From: an uncultured Pseudohongiella sp.
GTDB taxonomy: Bacteria; Pseudomonadota; Gammaproteobacteria; Pseudomonadales; Pseudohongiellaceae
Assembly (NCBI GenBank): GCA_951812715.1
Contig: OX638323.1
Coordinates: 2,832,577 to 2,896,576, forward strand
Direction: 5' to 3'
DNA length: 64,000 bases
A program made the position numbers and the translations under genes. Shown piece after piece: positions 47,015-56,218 of the stretch. Each line of letters begins with the position of its first letter. Position 1 is the stretch's first letter. The notes beneath the pieces were generated by a model. That model saw only the letters and a program-made list of their open reading frames with translations, was not told the origin of the DNA and did no database searches.

Positions 47015-47400
47015 CGCGAGCGGCAAGGAAGCAAAGACGCTATATCCTCACAGAAACAGCGGAACGCGATTTTCGAGAAGCTCGGCGATGGTCGTTGTCC
47101 CGTTGGGGCAAGGCACTAACAAAGCAGTATTTTTTCGATCTGCATGGCTGTGCGGAAAATCTCGTCCAGAACCCTCGGCAATCAGTTTCCGTGGAACAGG
47201 CCGGGGATTTTCCGGAATTGAAAATCTGTCCCGTCCGGGAACACTACCTGGTCTATGTTCCCATCAAGACTGATCGCATCGCTATAGTGGCTCTCATACG
47301 CCAAACCCGCGATGTGCCCGCTATTCTCAATGCCAATAGCTTTCTGATTCGCGGACAATTGAAGGAGATATCGGAAAATCCGCTAGCTGACGGCAGATAA
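47011..47400 (+). CDS. ParE/RelE-superfamily toxin
   Basis: 129 residues. ILTETAERDFREARRWSLSR, LPENP-like LVQNPRQSV and YLVYVPIKTDRIAIVALIRQ follow the ParE fold. ParE toxins usually poison DNA gyrase. The C-terminal ~20 residues extend beyond the usual ~95-100 and may be dispensable. Intact and paired with a ParD-like antitoxin, so likely functional. Confidence 0.85.
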   Translation: MTRAARKQRRYILTETAERDFREARRWSLSRWGKALTKQYFFDLHGCAENLVQNPRQSVSVEQAGDFPELKICPVREHYLVYVPIKTDRIAIVALIRQTRDVPAILNANSFLIRGQLKEISENPLADGR

Positions 47401-47688
47401 TGTGCGCTCCATCCAAACTGTTAGCCTAAAGCGGCAATGTCCGATTCGCGCAAAGTGAAGGTGTCCCATTTTTCTGCAGGGAGGAGATATTTTTCCAGAC
47501 GTGGCGCCAGTACCGAAACAATACTCCCCCAAAGCGCCGATTGAAAATTCCCCGGTTCGAGCTGCCTCAGATTGCTTGCCAAGGCTACTTGCCATGGTTG
47601 CCATGGGACAACCAGTGGATTCCGGAACCCCGCTTCGCTCCGCGCGGATTGATGATGCGGTGATTTACCGCGCGCGGTTCCGCTTCGG
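47401..47688. other. intergenic region with overlapping open frames, no recognisable gene
   Basis: Both strands have ~75-codon open stretches without a good start: plus strand containing IFFQTWRQYRNNTPPKRRLK, minus strand containing VLAPRLEKYLLPAEKWDTFT. Neither could be assigned to a family. At least one may be a gene remnant. Confidence 0.3.
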
Positions 47689-48897
47689 CTAAATCAGTTG
47701 CGAGAGGAATGTCCTGGCCGGAACGATGATTGGATTCTTGTGCTCGAAGCAGTCGGCTTCAACGTAGTCGAGGTCCATTGCTAGCTGAAAAGCGTGTTCG
47801 GCGCCGGTTTGGGACTGGAACAGCGCCAGCGAGTGGGAAAGTCTGGATTTGCCGCTCGTTTTCACTTCCGCCATGAACCAGGGTTGCCGGTCGCGGGTTA
47901 CCAGAAAATCCACTTCGCGCTTTTGCTTGTCCCGGACGAAATACAGTCCGAAATCGCCTTGGCCGGATTGGGTCCACCAGTGGACGGCCTTGAGCAGGGC
48001 GGCGGCTACCAGGTTTTCCGCCCGCGCTCCCGGCTCTTGCACTTGCGACCAGTCCCAGAGATAAAACTTGGGTTCCTTGCGCAATCCGCGGGTAACGTTT
48101 CGATGCCAGGGCCTTACGCTGAAACACAAGTACAGGGATTCGAGCACGGCGATCCAGCGGCGGACGCTGTCGATCGATGCGCGGATTTCCCGCGCCAGTT
48201 TGGAATAGCTCGTGAGTTGGCCGACATGTCGTGACAGGTTCAGCGCCAGCGTTTCCACCTGGCCAAGTTCCTGAATTCTCGTGAGGTCGCGAAGGTCCTC
48301 GCGCAGCAACTGTTCGGTCCGCAGATTCTTCCAGCGAGTGTGGAAACGGTCGTCAGCCTTGAGGAAGGGTTCGGGGAAACCACCATATCGCCACAGCGCC
48401 CGCCACCGGTCTTCATCAATGCGTTCGGGGGGTGAAATCAGAGAGTCTTCCCGTTCCGGCTCCAGGCACTCGGCGACCGAAAGCGGATGCAGGACGTAGG
48501 GAAAGTAACGCCCCAAAAGGCTGTCTCCGGCGCGCTTGAATACGTCGAGGCGCGCGCTGCCGGTCATCAAGATATGGACCTGATTTTCGTAAACGTCGAA
48601 AAAGCCCTTGAGGAAATCTCGCCAGCCGCGGTACTTATGCAGTTCGTCGAAGGCGCAGAACGGTTTTTCGGCGAGCAGCCGGTCAAGTTCGAGTCGCTCG
48701 GCGACCGATTCCGGGCCATGCAGGATCGCGGTGCGGTGGGCCTGATTGTCCCAGTTGAAATAATCGCTCAAAGCAAACGTATTCGAAAGCTGCCGGGCGA
48801 GTGTGGTTTTTCCTACCTGCCTGGGGCCGGATACAAACAGCATCTGCCGGTTTTCGCGGAAGTGTTTTCGAGCCTCTCTCAGGTAATGCCGCTGCAT
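47689..48897 (-). CDS. ATP-binding protein with DUF4143 domain
   Basis: 402 residues. Walker A is in SGPRQVGKTTLARQL near residues 24-38, Walker B-like FCAFDELHKYRGW near 80-92, and LMTGSARLDVFKRAGDSLLG is the sensor segment. The C-terminal DUF4143 domain includes the restriction-like DFGLYFVRDKQKREVDFLV. These AAA-like proteins are common in accessory regions and of unknown function. Intact; flanked by a toxin-antitoxin pair and spacer DNA, consistent with a horizontally acquired unit. Confidence 0.9.
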   Translation of the reverse strand: MQRHYLREARKHFRENRQMLFVSGPRQVGKTTLARQLSNTFALSDYFNWDNQAHRTAILHGPESVAERLELDRLLAEKPFCAFDELHKYRGWRDFLKGFFDVYENQVHILMTGSARLDVFKRAGDSLLGRYFPYVLHPLSVAECLEPEREDSLISPPERIDEDRWRALWRYGGFPEPFLKADDRFHTRWKNLRTEQLLREDLRDLTRIQELGQVETLALNLSRHVGQLTSYSKLAREIRASIDSVRRWIAVLESLYLCFSVRPWHRNVTRGLRKEPKFYLWDWSQVQEPGARAENLVAAALLKAVHWWTQSGQGDFGLYFVRDKQKREVDFLVTRDRQPWFMAEVKTSGKSRLSHSLALFQSQTGAEHAFQLAMDLDYVEADCFEHKNPIIVPARTFLSQLI

Positions 48898-49123
48898 TAG
48901 AATTTACCATTTTAGGCAGTGTCGCAAAAAGGTCATGACTATTTTACGACTATAAAGATAATGGTCAAGCTCTGTGATTTCATCTATTGGTTTACAACAA
49001 TGCGCCTGCAATGTCCTTGAAGCGGCGCACCGGGTTAAGTAGACTTCTTGGCCCCGCTGCAAATCATGCTTGCACCGGAAAAGACAGTTCGCTGGTTAAT
49101 CCGAACATTTCGAGGACATTCCG

Positions 49124-49780
49124 ATGGCGCTGAGAATCAATGATATTGCACCCAACTTCACCGCCGTGACCACCCATGGCGAGATCGATTTTCACGATTG
49201 GCTCGGGGACCAGTGGGGAGTGCTGTTTTCCCATCCCAAGGATTTCACGCCGGTGTGCACCACGGAGCTGGGTTATATGGCCGGACTGGAACAGGAGTTC
49301 GCCGCACGCAATTGCAAGATCATCGGCCTGAGCGTGGATCCGGTATCGAGCCACGAAGCCTGGGCCGACGATATCGAAGACGTGCAGGGCCACAAGGTCA
49401 ACTATCCCATGATCGGCGATCACGATCTGAGCGTGGCGAAGTTGTACAACATGTTGCCGGCGGACGAGCCCGGCACTTCCGAAGGCCGCACGCCGATGAA
49501 CAACGCTACCGTGCGTTCGGTGTTCATCATCGCTCCAGACAAGACCATCAAGTTGATGCTCACGTACCCGATGACCACCGGCCGCAATTTCGACGAGATT
49601 CTGCGGGTGCTCGACTCCATGCGGTTGACCGCGAAACACAAGGTTGCAACGCCGGTGAACTGGCAGAATGGAGAAGACGTGATCATCGTCCCTGCGGTTT
49701 CCAACGAAGAAGCCGAAAAGATGTATCCCGATGGCTGGACTACGGTCAAGCCATACCTGCGCACGGTCAAGCAGCCGTAA
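49124..49780 (+). CDS. 1-Cys peroxiredoxin (Prx6 type)
   Basis: 218 residues. The peroxidatic cysteine is Cys45 in HPKDFTPVCTTELG, and the C-terminal dimerisation domain has NWQNGEDVIIVPAVSNEEA, both typical of Prx6. No resolving cysteine is evident. It reduces H2O2 and organic hydroperoxides in the cytoplasm. Monocistronic, with 226 bp of upstream spacer in which no clear OxyR site could be identified by eye. Confidence 0.96.
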   Translation: MALRINDIAPNFTAVTTHGEIDFHDWLGDQWGVLFSHPKDFTPVCTTELGYMAGLEQEFAARNCKIIGLSVDPVSSHEAWADDIEDVQGHKVNYPMIGDHDLSVAKLYNMLPADEPGTSEGRTPMNNATVRSVFIIAPDKTIKLMLTYPMTTGRNFDEILRVLDSMRLTAKHKVATPVNWQNGEDVIIVPAVSNEEAEKMYPDGWTTVKPYLRTVKQP

Positions 49781-49840
49781 GAATCGGCGGGACAGGCCTG
49801 CCGCCGGCTTTGAGTCAGGGAATTCGCCTGCGCGGATTCC

Positions 49841-51814
49841 TTATTCAGGCAGCGCGAAGGCTACCAGTTCCGGCTGGTGCAAGCGGTCGCCGATGGCGAC
49901 CAGGATGAACTGCCGGCCCGCATGCATATAGGTTATGGGCGCGCCGGTAGCCCCGGCTTCCAGTTCGGTCACCCACTCGATCTCTCCGGTCATCTTGTCG
50001 TATGCCCGAAAGAATGGGCCGCCGCTGTTGGTGGCGATCTCGACCGGCATGTCGGGCGGCATCCTGCCGTCGCGGCGCAGATTGGTCTGGCCTTCGCCGA
50101 TGAAAAGGAGAGTTTTCGTCAGCAGCGGCGAAGGCCGGCCCGGCCAGCCCAACTGGCCGAGATTCAGATGCGCGATCGCCGGATGATCACGCGGGCCGTC
50201 GCCGTTCGGGCTCATCCACACATGTTCGCCGGTATTCATGTCGATGGCGGTGATGCGGCCGTAAGGCGGCTTGAACAGCGGCAAGCCTCTGGGACCTGCG
50301 ATCCAGCGCCGGGAACCTTTAACATAGGCAAGGTCGGTGTCCTCGGGTTCACCCGCGTACAGGTCGGCGATGAAGGGTGAAGTAATCGACGGTATGTAAA
50401 AGTAGCCGGTTTCCGGATCGAATGCCGCGCCCTGCACATCGGCTCCGCCCTGGGAGCCGGGCAACTGGATCGTACCCTGGGTGCCGCCGGGTTCGGCGAC
50501 CGACGGCGGCGTGAACATCGGTCCGGTTACGTAATTACTGAAAATTTCCAGCGCTTCGGCGCGCAGTTCCGGCGTAAAGTCGATCAGGTTCTCCACGGTC
50601 GCGTCCTGCCGGTCGAACGGCGCCGGCCTGGTGGGGAAAGGCTGGGTCGGGGCGGTAACTTCACCCGGCACGTTCGATTGCGGGACCGGCCGGTCCTCGA
50701 TGTCCCAGACCGGCTCGCCGGTGCGGCGGTCGAACACGAAGGTGAAAGCCTGCTTGGTGATTTGCGCAATCGCCGGAATTTCCTCTCCTTCGACGACGAT
50801 ATCCATGAGCACGGGCGCCGCCGGTATATCGTAGTCCCACAATCCATGCCGCACAGTCTGGAAATACCAGACCATCTCTCCTGAATCCGCATCGAGGGCC
50901 ACCAGGCTCTGAGTGAACAGGTTGTCGCCGATGCGATGGCCGCCATACATGTCATTGGTGGAAGAACTCAGCGGCAGATAGACCATCCCGAGTTCTTCAT
51001 CGGCGGACATCAGCGACCAGACCGGAGCGTGTCCGGTATAGGACCAGGACCGGTCCTGCCAGGTTTCCACTCCGAAATCGCCATCGTCGGGTATGGCGCT
51101 CCAGGTCCATTTCAAGGCGCCCGTGCGCACGTCGAACGCCTGTACTTCGCTGGGCGGCGCCTCTCTGCCGGAGAAAGTGTCGCTCATGCTCTGGCCGACA
51201 ATGACGGTATCGCGCACGACGACCGGCACACCGCCCCAGCGATAACGTTCGAAATCCGCCGGCATGCGTTGCAGGTTGACGCGGCCGTTTACGCCAAAAT
51301 CAGCAACAGGCGAGCCGGTTTCGGCGTCCAGCGCATAGAGCCAGATGTTGCGTTGCACCAGAATGCGGGCGTCGTCGCTATTGGTCCAGTAACCAACGCC
51401 GCGAGTTACCGCGCCGGGCAAGGCGTCGCCGTCAGTCGGCGCTTCCTGTACCCAGATCGTCTCGCCCGTGCCCGGGTCGAATGCTTCCACCAGCCCGACG
51501 CCATTCGGTATATAGCCGATGCCATCGCGCACGATCGCGGTAGCCACATGATTGGCCGAGGTGCGCTGATTCGGATTGACTTCCAGGTAAGAGGCGTCGA
51601 GACCCGGCCGCCGCCAGACGACTGCCAGATCGTTGACGTTATCCGCGTTGATCTGGTCTAGCGGCGAATACTTGGTCATGCCCTTGTCCGCGCCATAGGC
51701 GGGCCATTCACCATCGGCGGCGCCGGATTGAGCGAGGGCGGCCGCCGGCCAGCAAAGCGTCAGGGAGAAGAAAATTATTCGTGCGGGAGAAAGATCGAAC
51801 AGATGCCGTGTCAT
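49841..51814 (-). CDS. PQQ-dependent quinoprotein dehydrogenase
   Basis: 657 residues from ATG 51814, which places a signal peptide at the N-terminus; ATG 51832 is an alternative. WPAYGADKGMTKYSPLDQIN opens the beta-propeller, and repeated W-docking motifs such as GALKWTWSAIPDDGDFG and GEMVWYFQTVRHGLWDYDI follow. It looks like a periplasmic glucose/alcohol dehydrogenase feeding the respiratory chain. No C-terminal cytochrome c domain is present. PQQ synthesis genes are not in the window. Substrate unknown. Confidence 0.88.
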   Translation of the reverse strand: MTRHLFDLSPARIIFFSLTLCWPAAALAQSGAADGEWPAYGADKGMTKYSPLDQINADNVNDLAVVWRRPGLDASYLEVNPNQRTSANHVATAIVRDGIGYIPNGVGLVEAFDPGTGETIWVQEAPTDGDALPGAVTRGVGYWTNSDDARILVQRNIWLYALDAETGSPVADFGVNGRVNLQRMPADFERYRWGGVPVVVRDTVIVGQSMSDTFSGREAPPSEVQAFDVRTGALKWTWSAIPDDGDFGVETWQDRSWSYTGHAPVWSLMSADEELGMVYLPLSSSTNDMYGGHRIGDNLFTQSLVALDADSGEMVWYFQTVRHGLWDYDIPAAPVLMDIVVEGEEIPAIAQITKQAFTFVFDRRTGEPVWDIEDRPVPQSNVPGEVTAPTQPFPTRPAPFDRQDATVENLIDFTPELRAEALEIFSNYVTGPMFTPPSVAEPGGTQGTIQLPGSQGGADVQGAAFDPETGYFYIPSITSPFIADLYAGEPEDTDLAYVKGSRRWIAGPRGLPLFKPPYGRITAIDMNTGEHVWMSPNGDGPRDHPAIAHLNLGQLGWPGRPSPLLTKTLLFIGEGQTNLRRDGRMPPDMPVEIATNSGGPFFRAYDKMTGEIEWVTELEAGATGAPITYMHAGRQFILVAIGDRLHQPELVAFALPE

Positions 51815-51922
51815 GATCGGGTCTGCCTTCATCCGCCAGGGAGTAGCCCCGATTCTAGCGTCAAATCTCCGAACCGCAAAAGGAGGGCAGCGCTGGCGCG
51901 GCAGTTCCAATCCATAAGAAAA

Positions 51923-52012
51923 AGATCCCGCGACTGCGCGCAGGATGACCGGTTCCCCCCCCCCCCCCCCCAATTGTCATTCTGCGCGAAGCGAACCGGA
52001 GTCGCAGAATCT
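51923..52012. repeat. inverted pair of dispersed-repeat arms flanking a 17-bp poly-C tract
   Basis: The left arm (51923-51949; AGATCCCGCGACT ... GCGCGCAGGATGAC) and the right arm (51976-52012, which on the minus strand reads AGATTCTGCGACT ... CGCGCAGAATGAC) are imperfect inverted copies of a common bacterial interspersed repeat. Between them lies an uninterrupted run of 17 C at 51955-51971. Such runs are prone to slippage. Confidence 0.75.
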
Positions 52013-52172
52013 GCGATCCTCGCGGCGTGTCGTTGCCGGAAGCTCACGGGCACATGCGTTGCCCTCGCGCCGAAGTCCTAATTGCTGCCAAAATTTTTCT
52101 CTACTTTATCAACCTGTGTAGTATCAGTTTGCTCGGTTAATTTTGCTGGCGACCACCAAAGGGAGTAGAAAT

Positions 52173-52469
52173 TTGAACCATACGAGCAAGAATTCGTTCG
52201 ATCCTGATTGGATATCGCCGCCGGGCGATTCCATCGCGGATCTGCTCCAAGAAAGGAACTGGACGCAAGCAGAGTTGGCGAGCCGATTGGGAACATCCGA
52301 GCTTTTTGTCGAACAACTGGTGATGGGGGAAGTTCGGCTTACCGCGACGATCGCTGATGGTTTGGATCGAATTCTGGGCGGTTCGGTCCGGTTCTGGCTC
52401 AAACGAGAAGAAGAGTACCGAGTTTCGATTGCGCGGAAATCGAAAGCTGCTTTGTTTTCGCCTGAGTAA
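52173..52469 (+). CDS. HigA-like XRE-family antitoxin/regulator (orphan)
   Basis: 98 residues from TTG 52173, preceded by GGGAG at 7-base spacing. PGDSIADLLQERNWTQAELA, SRLGTSELFVEQLVMGEV and FWLKREEEYRV match HigA-type antitoxins with a lambda-repressor-like helix-turn-helix. A HigB toxin normally precedes higA, but none is recognisable upstream or downstream, so this is either an orphan antitoxin or a stand-alone regulator. Confidence 0.75.
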   Translation: MNHTSKNSFDPDWISPPGDSIADLLQERNWTQAELASRLGTSELFVEQLVMGEVRLTATIADGLDRILGGSVRFWLKREEEYRVSIARKSKAALFSPE

Positions 52470-52830
52470 TCCAGCGAAAGTCACTCTTCAAGGAAATCAT
52501 TTCCAAACGAATAGCTAAGGCCGTATTGAACGGATGAACTCTTGGACAAGACACGCTGGGGAAAATGGTTCGACGTGAAAGCCGGTGGCGCCGTGAGGTG
52601 GTCCTGGTTCGTTGGACAATCCGAGGGCAAAATTAAGGTGTACTCCGGCTGATCTCCCAATCTTCGGAATCGATTGAAACTAACAATCTCCCGCAAATCC
52701 AAACGGCAGGCTCTTTCCACACAACGCAAACGAAATAGATTGTTCAATTTTCGTTTTTTCGCGAAAAAATATGGGCGCTGGCGGGATTGTTGCTTCTACC
52801 AGTATTCTTGCTTCCCAGAATTATCCAGTC
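52470..52830. other. AT-richer spacer without a convincing gene
   Basis: Only one short stretch looks coding: about 35 plus-strand codons near 52540-52650 (DVKAGGAVRWSWFVGQSEGK, then a stop) with no good start. It may be the end of a lost gene. No hairpins or tRNA seen. The region is noticeably less GC-rich than its surroundings, consistent with acquired DNA. Confidence 0.3.
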
Positions 52831-53544
52831 CTATGAAGGCGCATGCGAACTATAGATTCCGGTTTCTGGATCGGCGATCCAAAGGTCGCCGCTGGCGATG
52901 TCGAACCACCAGCCGTGGAGGGTCAGCGCGCCGCTTGATTCGAGGTCTTGCAGCCAGCGGTTGGCGCGCAGGTTTTCGAGGGATTTGAGTATCGACCGCT
53001 GCTCGGCGTGGCGGGCCAATTCTTCCGCGGAAAGTCCGTCGTGCCCGGCGATGACTTCGTGACAGGCCGCCTCGGCCACGGAGGTCCAGTCCCGCAGGCA
53101 GCAAGCGTCTGGATCGGAATTGCGCAAGGCTTCATGGCGCGCGGGTACGGAGTCCGGCGTGACACCGCGCAAGGCTTGGTCGAGCGCGGTTCGGACGCCG
53201 GCGCAACTGGAATGGCCGCAGACGACGAGGTGCGGGATTGCCAGTATTTTCAGGCCCAATTCCACCGCTGACATAACACCGCTGTCCATGCTATCGGTGT
53301 CCGGCGGAGGCACGAGGTTCGCCACCACGCGCACCACCAGCAGATCACCCGGCCGGGCGCCGAAAATCAGCGCCGGATCGACGCGGGAATCGGCGCAGGC
53401 GATCATCATGGCCTTCGGCTGTTGGCCGGCCGACAGGCCCGGCATCAATGATTCAGGTTCGCGGTATTCACGTTCGCGGAACGATCTGGCGCCTTGCAGC
53501 AGCGCGGCGATGCCATCCTGGCCTGGATTTACTGGTTTGTTCAT
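52831..53544 (-). CDS. beta-carbonic anhydrase
   Basis: 237 residues. Zinc ligands are Cys50 (in ACADSRVD, with the Asp52-Arg54 dyad), His111 and Cys114 (in CGHSSCAG). No signal peptide, so cytoplasmic. It interconverts CO2 and bicarbonate for carboxylation reactions. Monocistronic; unrelated in fold to the periplasmic alpha-type enzyme at the start of the window. Confidence 0.96.
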   Translation of the reverse strand: MNKPVNPGQDGIAALLQGARSFREREYREPESLMPGLSAGQQPKAMMIACADSRVDPALIFGARPGDLLVVRVVANLVPPPDTDSMDSGVMSAVELGLKILAIPHLVVCGHSSCAGVRTALDQALRGVTPDSVPARHEALRNSDPDACCLRDWTSVAEAACHEVIAGHDGLSAEELARHAEQRSILKSLENLRANRWLQDLESSGALTLHGWWFDIASGDLWIADPETGIYSSHAPS

Positions 53545-53651
53545 GGGACGGCAACCTTATTACCCTTTGGCATCGTCTTGCAAGCGACCTCGCTTGACCG
53601 TAATCTCACAAGTCTTGTCCCGAGGCCCGATCCGCCATCAGACGGACCGCC

Positions 53652-54077
53652 ATGCCATTTGCCGCCAAGTTCACCCGTCGCCAGACTCTGGCCGCCATGG
53701 CCGCCGCTTCCACTTTATCCGTCCCGACTCTGTCGTTGGCCGCGGAAAACCGCATGCGCGGCGCGCTGATGATCCTCAGCACGCCGTATACGGCATCCGG
53801 CGAAGTAGATTACGAAGATTTGGCGAAAGAGGTGGATTTTTGCGGCCGTTGCGGTGTGCAGGGGCTGGTCTGGCCGCAGAATTCATCAGAGCAACTTTAC
53901 CTGAGCAAGGAAGAAAGGCTGCGGGGATTCGAAACGCTTGTCGCAGCCAATCGTGGCTGCGGCATGGCGCTCGTGCTCGGTGTGCAGGCGGAGGACACCG
54001 CCGGCATGCTCGAATACGCCAGAGCGGCTGAAGCGGTGGCGCGCTGGATCGCCGCCGAACTCCCGGTCGCTGGCTGA
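53652..54077 (+). pseudogene. truncated Tat-targeted DapA-family (dihydrodipicolinate synthase-like) gene
   Basis: 141 residues. A twin-arginine signal (FTRRQTLAAMAAASTLSV) is followed by the DapA-fold start: RGALMILSTPYTASGEVDYE, then GVQGLVWPQNSSEQ and ALVLGVQAEDTAGMLEYARA. The family needs about 300 residues; here the similarity stops after ~115 residues of the fold (AAEAV) and the frame ends 11 codons later. The Schiff-base lysine region is absent, so no aldolase or lyase activity is expected. A deletion fused to unrelated sequence is the likely cause. Confidence 0.75.
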
Positions 54078-54173
54078 ACTCGCTCGCGGTTTGTGGGATT
54101 CGATGTATTTCCCCAGGCCTGGGACGCCAAATGCGGCGCCCGCCCGCGGCCGGGCACGCTGGTTTGAGCCGGC

Positions 54174-55424
54174 CTAGAAATGCGGCCCCTTGCTGGCGAG
54201 TAGCTGCACCGCGCTGATGCGGCGTTCCCGGAAGCCGCCTTCGCAATAGCTAAAGTAATAGTCCCAGAGCCGCAGGAAATCCGCCGGGTAGCCGTTGTTC
54301 CGCAAGCCGTCCAGATTTTCCAGGAAGGATTCCCGCCAGCGCGCGAGTGTGTCGGCGTAGTCGAGGCCGAGATCTAGCAGGTCGCGCATGACGAAGTCGG
54401 TTTTCCGCGCCATTATGCTGGAAATCACGCTTAGCGAGGGAAGAAATCCGCCCGGGAAAATATGTTTGCGGATGAAGTCCTCGTCCCGGCTGTACTCCGC
54501 GAAGCGCTGGTCGGCGATGGTGATTGACTGCAACAGCAGACGGCCGCCAGGTTTCAGCAATTCGTTCAAGGTGCGGAAATACCTGGCCAGATAGCGCCGG
54601 CCGACGGCTTCGATCATTTCCACCGAAACCAGCTTGTCGTAGCACCCTTCGAGCTGCCGGTAATCCTGGTTGACCACCTGAACGCGATCTTCAAGACCCT
54701 CCCGCTCCACGCGCTCGCGCACATGCTCGAACTGCGCGCAGGAATTGGTCACCGCCGTAACCTTGCTGCCCCAATGTTTCGCCGCGTGAATCGCCAATCC
54801 GCCCCAGCCGCAGCCTACTTCCAGCAGATGATCGTCCGGGCGCAGTTCCAGCAGTTCGCAGATGCGGTTCATCTTGTGCAGTTGCGCCGACGCCAATGCT
54901 TCGCCGGGCCGGGAGAAGATCGCGCTCGAATATTGCAGACGCTGGTCGAGGAAGCCGCGGTAGAAATCGACTTCCAGATCGTAATGCCGGCGGATATTGC
55001 GTCTCGCCTGCTCGCGGCTATTGCGGCGGGCGCGCAATCGCAACAACCGCGCGGGCTTGAATAGCCAGCCGAAGCGCCGGCCCCAGGCATCGGTGGTGTC
55101 GAGATTGCGCGCGAAGAAACGAATCACCGAAGTCAGGTCCGGGCTTGTCCACCAGCCGTCCATGTACGCCTCGGCGGCGGCGGTGTCGCCGCCGAGCAGC
55201 GCTCTTGCGTACAGTCTGGTATCGAGAACATCCACTTCGGCGCGCAAGTCCTGGCCGGGCGTTCCGATGCGGGCGACGATCAGGCCTCGTTCGCGCAAGA
55301 TCAATTGACCTTCCCGGGCCCGCCGCAATACCCGCAGCAGCATGTCGCGCAGCAGGGTTTGCGTACGCGTAATATCCGCCGGGGCCGTCGCTGTTCCGGC
55401 ATGAGCGACCGGTTTCTGATTCAT
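54174..55424 (-). CDS. cfa: cyclopropane-fatty-acyl-phospholipid synthase family methyltransferase
   Basis: 416 residues. The SAM-binding motif is LLEVGCGWGGLAIHAAKHWG near residue 200, then VEMIEAVGRRYLARYFRTL, followed by the CFA-family FPGGFLPSL. It transfers a methyl group from SAM to unsaturated acyl chains of membrane phospholipids. Relatives in the ChrR regulon of alphaproteobacteria methylate vaccenoyl chains on the way to furan fatty acids, so a non-cyclopropane product is possible. The start overlaps the DUF1365 stop by 4 bp. Last gene of a three-gene operon controlled from 57.5 kb. Confidence 0.9.
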   Translation of the reverse strand: MNQKPVAHAGTATAPADITRTQTLLRDMLLRVLRRAREGQLILRERGLIVARIGTPGQDLRAEVDVLDTRLYARALLGGDTAAAEAYMDGWWTSPDLTSVIRFFARNLDTTDAWGRRFGWLFKPARLLRLRARRNSREQARRNIRRHYDLEVDFYRGFLDQRLQYSSAIFSRPGEALASAQLHKMNRICELLELRPDDHLLEVGCGWGGLAIHAAKHWGSKVTAVTNSCAQFEHVRERVEREGLEDRVQVVNQDYRQLEGCYDKLVSVEMIEAVGRRYLARYFRTLNELLKPGGRLLLQSITIADQRFAEYSRDEDFIRKHIFPGGFLPSLSVISSIMARKTDFVMRDLLDLGLDYADTLARWRESFLENLDGLRNNGYPADFLRLWDYYFSYCEGGFRERRISAVQLLASKGPHF

Positions 55425-56218
55425 GGCCGTTGACTCCTGTTACGGCCGGCCGCTCCCGGCCGGTCCGGATGTGGATGAAGGGGGCTGCGTTTGAGAAACA
55501 GGCGCAGCGCCTGCCAGTAGATACCCGCCAGCAGTCCGGCGGTCTGGCACGGATTGCGCAACAGCATTCGGTTCAGCGCGCGCTGATCCAGCGGTATGCG
55601 TCGCAGGCGCAGGGTGGCGTCCATCGCGCGGCCACCGCCGTCGATATCCGCAACTTGCAGATGCACGGAGAGGCGATCGCCGTCGGGTGGCAGTATGCGC
55701 CAGTGATACTGCTGCCCCATGGGATTGAACGGCGAAACATGAAATGCCTTGCCATGGGATCGCAGACTGCCGAGGTCGAGCGCATAACAATGCCGCTCGT
55801 TCCAGGGTGTATTGCTGACCTCGGCCAGCGCATGGCGGAAAATGCCGTCCCGCTTGATGAAATAGAGATTCAGCGGACTGAAGTAGCAACCGAGATAGCG
55901 CAACTGACCAAGGAGCCAGACTTCGCCCTCGACTTCCCCGCGGCCGCGCCCGAGCCCGTCCGCCACTTTGTCGATTACGACTTCGGCCAATGGCCGCCGC
56001 GGCTCATCGAGATAATCCTCGCGCCGGAACCGCGCCCAATGCCAGCGGCCGACGCCGAATTGGCGGAGCTTGCCGCATAAGGAAGGGAGTTCATCCAGTT
56101 TCAGCAGCCACATGAAAAAAGGGTAGCGGAATTGATGGCGTACCGGCTGGAAGCGGCGATGGCGGACGCTGCCCTGGAACAGCGCGGATTCGGTTGCCGG
56201 CAGTTCGATGCGGTTCAT
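55421..56218 (-). CDS. DUF1365 family protein
   Basis: 265 residues from ATG 56218, which overlaps the preceding stop (ATGA). LFQGSVRHRRFQPVRHQFRY at the N-terminus and YLGCYFSPLNLYFIKRDG in the middle, then EVSNTPWNERHCYAL, are DUF1365 signatures. The family occurs with FAD oxidoreductases and CFA synthases in RpoE-ChrR regulons; biochemical role unknown, probably lipid modification. Confidence 0.9.
   Translation of the reverse strand: MNRIELPATESALFQGSVRHRRFQPVRHQFRYPFFMWLLKLDELPSLCGKLRQFGVGRWHWARFRREDYLDEPRRPLAEVVIDKVADGLGRGRGEVEGEVWLLGQLRYLGCYFSPLNLYFIKRDGIFRHALAEVSNTPWNERHCYALDLGSLRSHGKAFHVSPFNPMGQQYHWRILPPDGDRLSVHLQVADIDGGGRAMDATLRLRRIPLDQRALNRMLLRNPCQTAGLLAGIYWQALRLFLKRSPLHPHPDRPGAAGRNRSQRP

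Noticed and set aside
54100..54173. Palindrome CCCAGGCCTGGG as a terminator between the truncated DapA-like gene and cfa
   Set aside because: Too short and without a loop or T-tract; could be chance in GC-rich DNA.
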